Shown piece after piece: positions 14,305 to 16,337 of a DNA stretch of 16,337 bases. Every line of letters begins with the position of its first letter. The first letter of the stretch is position 1. This DNA is from DASZXJ01 sp035545895 (GTDB taxonomy: Bacteria > Planctomycetota > Phycisphaerae > Tepidisphaerales > Tepidisphaeraceae), in contig DASZXJ010000100.1 of the NCBI GenBank assembly GCA_035545895.1, positions 1-16,337 on the forward strand. Direction: 5' to 3'. The notes beneath the pieces are model-generated. The model was given only the letters and a program-made list of their open reading frames with translations, made no database searches and was not told where the DNA came from. Position numbers and translations under genes: made by a program.

Positions 14305-16086
14305 ATGCAAACTGTCGTTCATGTTACCCATGAAGCCATCCAAAAAATCGGCGGCATCGGCGCCGTACTTCAGGGTCTGTTGACCAGTGCCGTTTACCTC
14401 GAAAAAGCCAAGAGGAACATCCTGGTTGGCCCTTTCTGGCCGGGCGAAGAGACCGGCGATCGCCGACTCGGCCCACAAGGCGAAGTCCTCTACTCCAGCT
14501 TCGACAACCTTTATCGGTCTCCGCTGGCTGAACGCTTCCGCGAAATTGAACACACCTACGACGTCAACATTGTCTATGGACGACGCAAGTTCGTGGATAA
14601 GACCACCGGCGTCACCAGCGTACCGGAAGTGCTGCTGATCGACGTCAGCCGCTTTGATAAAAACCAGATTGGCATCTTCAAATTCGACCTCTGGAAGAAC
14701 TTTGGAATCGATTCCAGCAAGTACGAAAATATCTGGGACTTCGAGCAGTACATGCGCTTAGCCAAGCCCGCGATCGCGGCATTACACGCGCTGGGAGTGG
14801 CCAATAGCGTCTCCGAACCGTGCGTTCTTCTCAGCCACGAATACATGGGCATGCCGACGGCGCTGGCGGCGATCATGGAGGCCGATCGAAGCAACTTCCG
14901 CACGATCTTTTACGCTCACGAAGTCGCCACCATGCGGCGAATCGTCGAGCACAGCCCCGGCCATGACACGATGTTTTATAATGTGCTTCGCACGGCCTTG
15001 GCGGCGGGACATTTCCTTGAAGACGTCTTTGGCGACCAAAGCAACTACTACAAGCACGCGTTAGTCAAATGCGCCCGGTTCTGCGACGGCATCCTGGCGG
15101 TAGGCGATTACACGCTGAAGGAAATCCGCTTCCTCGGACCGGACTTCACAACGGTCGATGCCCAAATCGCTTACAACGGCGTGCCCTGCTGGCGAATCGA
15201 CGCGGCGGAAAAAACCCGCTCGCGAAACCTTCTCCGACAATATTGCAAAAACCTCCTGAAATTCGAGCCGGATTACGTCTTCTCTCATGTCACGCGACTT
15301 GTTCCTTCCAAAGGCATGTGGCGAGATCTGCGCGTGTTGGAACATCTGGAAAAGCACCTGCGCGACCGCAATGAAACGGCCGTTTTGTATACCCTCAGCA
15401 CCGAAGTACCCGCGCGCCGCGGAGATGATATTCGGCGCATGGAACAGGCCTACCACTGGCCGGTTGTACACCGCGAAGGTTTGCCGGACCTTTCGGGCGG
15501 AGAAGCGGCGTATTACCAGGGCGTTCAGGAATTCAACGCGCAATCCCGCAACGTCAAGGTCGTCTTCCTGAATCAGTTTGGATTCGATGCCAAAACCTGC
15601 GGCCTGCGCATGCCGGCCGACATGGATTTCATGGATATCCGCAAAGGCTCGGACGTCGAGTTCGGCCAGAGCATTTACGAACCGTTCGGCATCGCACAGG
15701 TGGAACCGATCAGCTTTGGCGGCATTTGCGTGTTCAGCGAATGCTGCGGCTGCGCGGGTTTTGTACATAAAGCCGCTGGCGGGCAACCGACGCCCAATGT
15801 CATTGTCGCCGACTACACTGATTTGCCGAACAAGGCGCTTCGTCCCGAACAATTGCTTGCGATCGGCCAGCCGCAGCGGGATGAGATCGAAAACATGGTC
15901 GCCAAAAAGGTGGCCGATGAACTCATCGAGCGCCTGCCGCGCACCCCGCAGCAGTTTGAAGAATTCATCGACCGCGGCCACAAACTGGCCGAACAGATGA
16001 GTTGGGATGCCGTGGCGCGGGATTACGTCGTACCCGGCATTCTCCGAGCCGCCGGCGCCCAACGACTCAAGCAGGTGGTGGCGTAA
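14305..16086 (+). CDS. Glycogen/starch-synthase-like glycosyltransferase (GT-B fold)
   Basis: 593 aa, of usual size for glycogen synthases. The start has HVTHEAIQKIGGIGAVL (6-22), the glycogen-synthase variant (K-GG-V) of the donor-binding loop. FYAHEVATMRRIVEH (202-216), LVKCARFCDGILAVGDYTLKEI (253-274) and HVTRLVPSKGMW (328-339) follow. The retaining-enzyme E-x7-E motif is YEPFGIAQVE (458-467, E459 and E467) followed by GGICVFSECCG. It likely adds glucose from a sugar nucleotide to alpha-1,4-glucan. The layout shares features with both GT5 and GT3 enzymes, so the exact family and donor are open. The ATG at 14305 has AGGTGA five bases upstream and is preferred to the GTG at 14296. No signal peptide. 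Confidence 0.85.
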   Translation: MQTVVHVTHEAIQKIGGIGAVLQGLLTSAVYLEKAKRNILVGPFWPGEETGDRRLGPQGEVLYSSFDNLYRSPLAERFREIEHTYDVNIVYGRRKFVDKTTGVTSVPEVLLIDVSRFDKNQIGIFKFDLWKNFGIDSSKYENIWDFEQYMRLAKPAIAALHALGVANSVSEPCVLLSHEYMGMPTALAAIMEADRSNFRTIFYAHEVATMRRIVEHSPGHDTMFYNVLRTALAAGHFLEDVFGDQSNYYKHALVKCARFCDGILAVGDYTLKEIRFLGPDFTTVDAQIAYNGVPCWRIDAAEKTRSRNLLRQYCKNLLKFEPDYVFSHVTRLVPSKGMWRDLRVLEHLEKHLRDRNETAVLYTLSTEVPARRGDDIRRMEQAYHWPVVHREGLPDLSGGEAAYYQGVQEFNAQSRNVKVVFLNQFGFDAKTCGLRMPADMDFMDIRKGSDVEFGQSIYEPFGIAQVEPISFGGICVFSECCGCAGFVHKAAGGQPTPNVIVADYTDLPNKALRPEQLLAIGQPQRDEIENMVAKKVADELIERLPRTPQQFEEFIDRGHKLAEQMSWDAVARDYVVPGILRAAGAQRLKQVVA

Positions 16087-16127
16087 GAAAAACTGCGGCG
16101 CCATGCGTATGATAATTAGGGATTTAT

Positions 16128-16217
16128 ATGACCACGGTTGCCGCGTCACATATCGTTTTGGATGCACAGGGAAACGCGACCATTGAGGACACGCGCACTA
16201 GAGCGGTTTTCAGATGA
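16128..16217 (+). pseudogene. DUF433-like gene cut by an insertion sequence
   Basis: Starts with a good RBS (AGGGA, about six bases before the ATG) 41 bp after the glycosyltransferase gene. The first 24 codons read MTTVAASHIVLDAQGNATIEDTRT, which matches the N-terminus of DUF433 (HIVLD...I-DT), a small family often found next to toxin genes as a putative antitoxin. The match stops at the TA of 16199-16200, where insertion-sequence DNA begins, and the frame then ends after five foreign residues at a TGA (16215-16217). The rest of the gene, normally about 80-110 residues, should lie beyond the element, outside the window. Confidence 0.65.
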
Positions 16218-16337
16218 CTGTACACCTATCCTGCGGTAGGGTGAGCCGATCACCTGCTGTTGGAGGTGTGGCATGGAGGGCTTGTCGTTGGATCTTCGGG
16301 AGCGGATTTGCACCGCGTGCGATGAACAGACGGAAAC
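16201..16337 (+). mobile_element. Left end of an IS630-like insertion sequence (continues past the window)
   Basis: The sequence from 16201 has a changed character and carries, with a strong GGAGG six bases upstream, a start codon at 16273 whose product begins like IS630/Tc1-mariner transposases. The boundary falls after a TA dinucleotide (16199-16200), the known target of this superfamily. The terminal inverted repeat would begin near GAGCGGTTTTCA; its partner is not in the window, so the exact end is inferred. Confidence 0.65.
16273..16337 (+). CDS. IS630-like transposase, first 21 codons only
   Basis: MEGLSLDLRERICTACDEQTE resembles the first helix of the IS630-family DNA-binding domain (typically YS-DLRERV--A-DEG). 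The RBS GGAGG (16262-16266) is ideally placed. The gene runs off the right edge, so the catalytic DDE domain cannot be seen and it is unknown whether the gene is intact. Confidence 0.65.
   Translation, partial: MEGLSLDLRERICTACDEQTE

Noticed and set aside
15061..16167. 368-residue antisense ORF across the glycosyltransferase gene
   Set aside because: The sense strand carries clear glycosyltransferase motifs along the same stretch; the antisense product has no recognisable pattern and is rich in His, Arg and Phe as shadows are.
1..16337. tRNA, rRNA or CRISPR array
   Set aside because: No cloverleaf-like segment, rRNA motif or regularly spaced repeat was seen on either strand when reading by eye.

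Overview
The window most likely comes from a planctomycete, with Phycisphaerae-like lineages the best guess. The main clue is the membrane protein at 2164, which opens with the CxRCGYDLR...CPECG zinc ribbon common in that phylum. The window also encodes LpxK and a lipobox lipoprotein, as expected of a cell with a lipid A outer membrane, plus GluQRS and NuoA. Most genes are moderately GC-rich. The block at about 4.7-8.3 kb reads visibly more AT-rich and looks like an accessory island.

Layout. (1) 1-3202: the 3' two thirds of carB (carbamoyl-phosphate synthase large subunit), then a zinc-ribbon polytopic membrane protein. A perfect hairpin terminator separates this from the next, convergent block. 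(2) 3236-4465, minus strand: a small unrecognised gene, then a SirB1/transglutaminase-like TPR protein preceded by a possible 10-codon leader ORF. (3) 4466-4755: an intergenic stretch with a strong inverted repeat and a candidate sigma70-type promoter. (4) 4756-8308, plus strand: a tightly packed five-gene cassette. In order it holds a transglutaminase-fold protein with an intact Cys-His-Asp triad, a protein ending in an LHH-type HNH/EndoVII-like nuclease domain, a zinc-ribbon protein with a C-terminal membrane helix, an unrecognised 185-residue protein, and a second copy of the zinc-ribbon protein. This looks like a polymorphic-toxin, maturation and immunity module and is the most interesting part of the window. 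(5) 8420-8899: nuoA standing alone. (6) 8896-11577, minus strand: lipoprotein, GluQRS and lpxK, with overlapping reading frames. (7) 11704-13338, plus strand: a DUF3179-like membrane protein and a small protein with a Pro/Ala-rich tail, followed by two hairpins. (8) 13627-14064, minus strand: a small conserved-looking protein with its own terminator. (9) 14305-16086: a glycogen/starch-synthase-like glycosyltransferase. (10) 16128 to the end: a DUF433-like gene cut by an insertion sequence at a TA dinucleotide. The first codons of an IS630-like transposase are visible at the right edge.

How the genes work together: carB serves pyrimidine and arginine synthesis, nuoA complex I, lpxK lipid A, gluQ tRNA modification, and the glycosyltransferase probably storage glucan. 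They are housekeeping genes with no shared pathway. The cassette at 4756-8308 is the one group whose order, overlaps and paralogy suggest a single joint function. No tRNA, rRNA or CRISPR array was seen.
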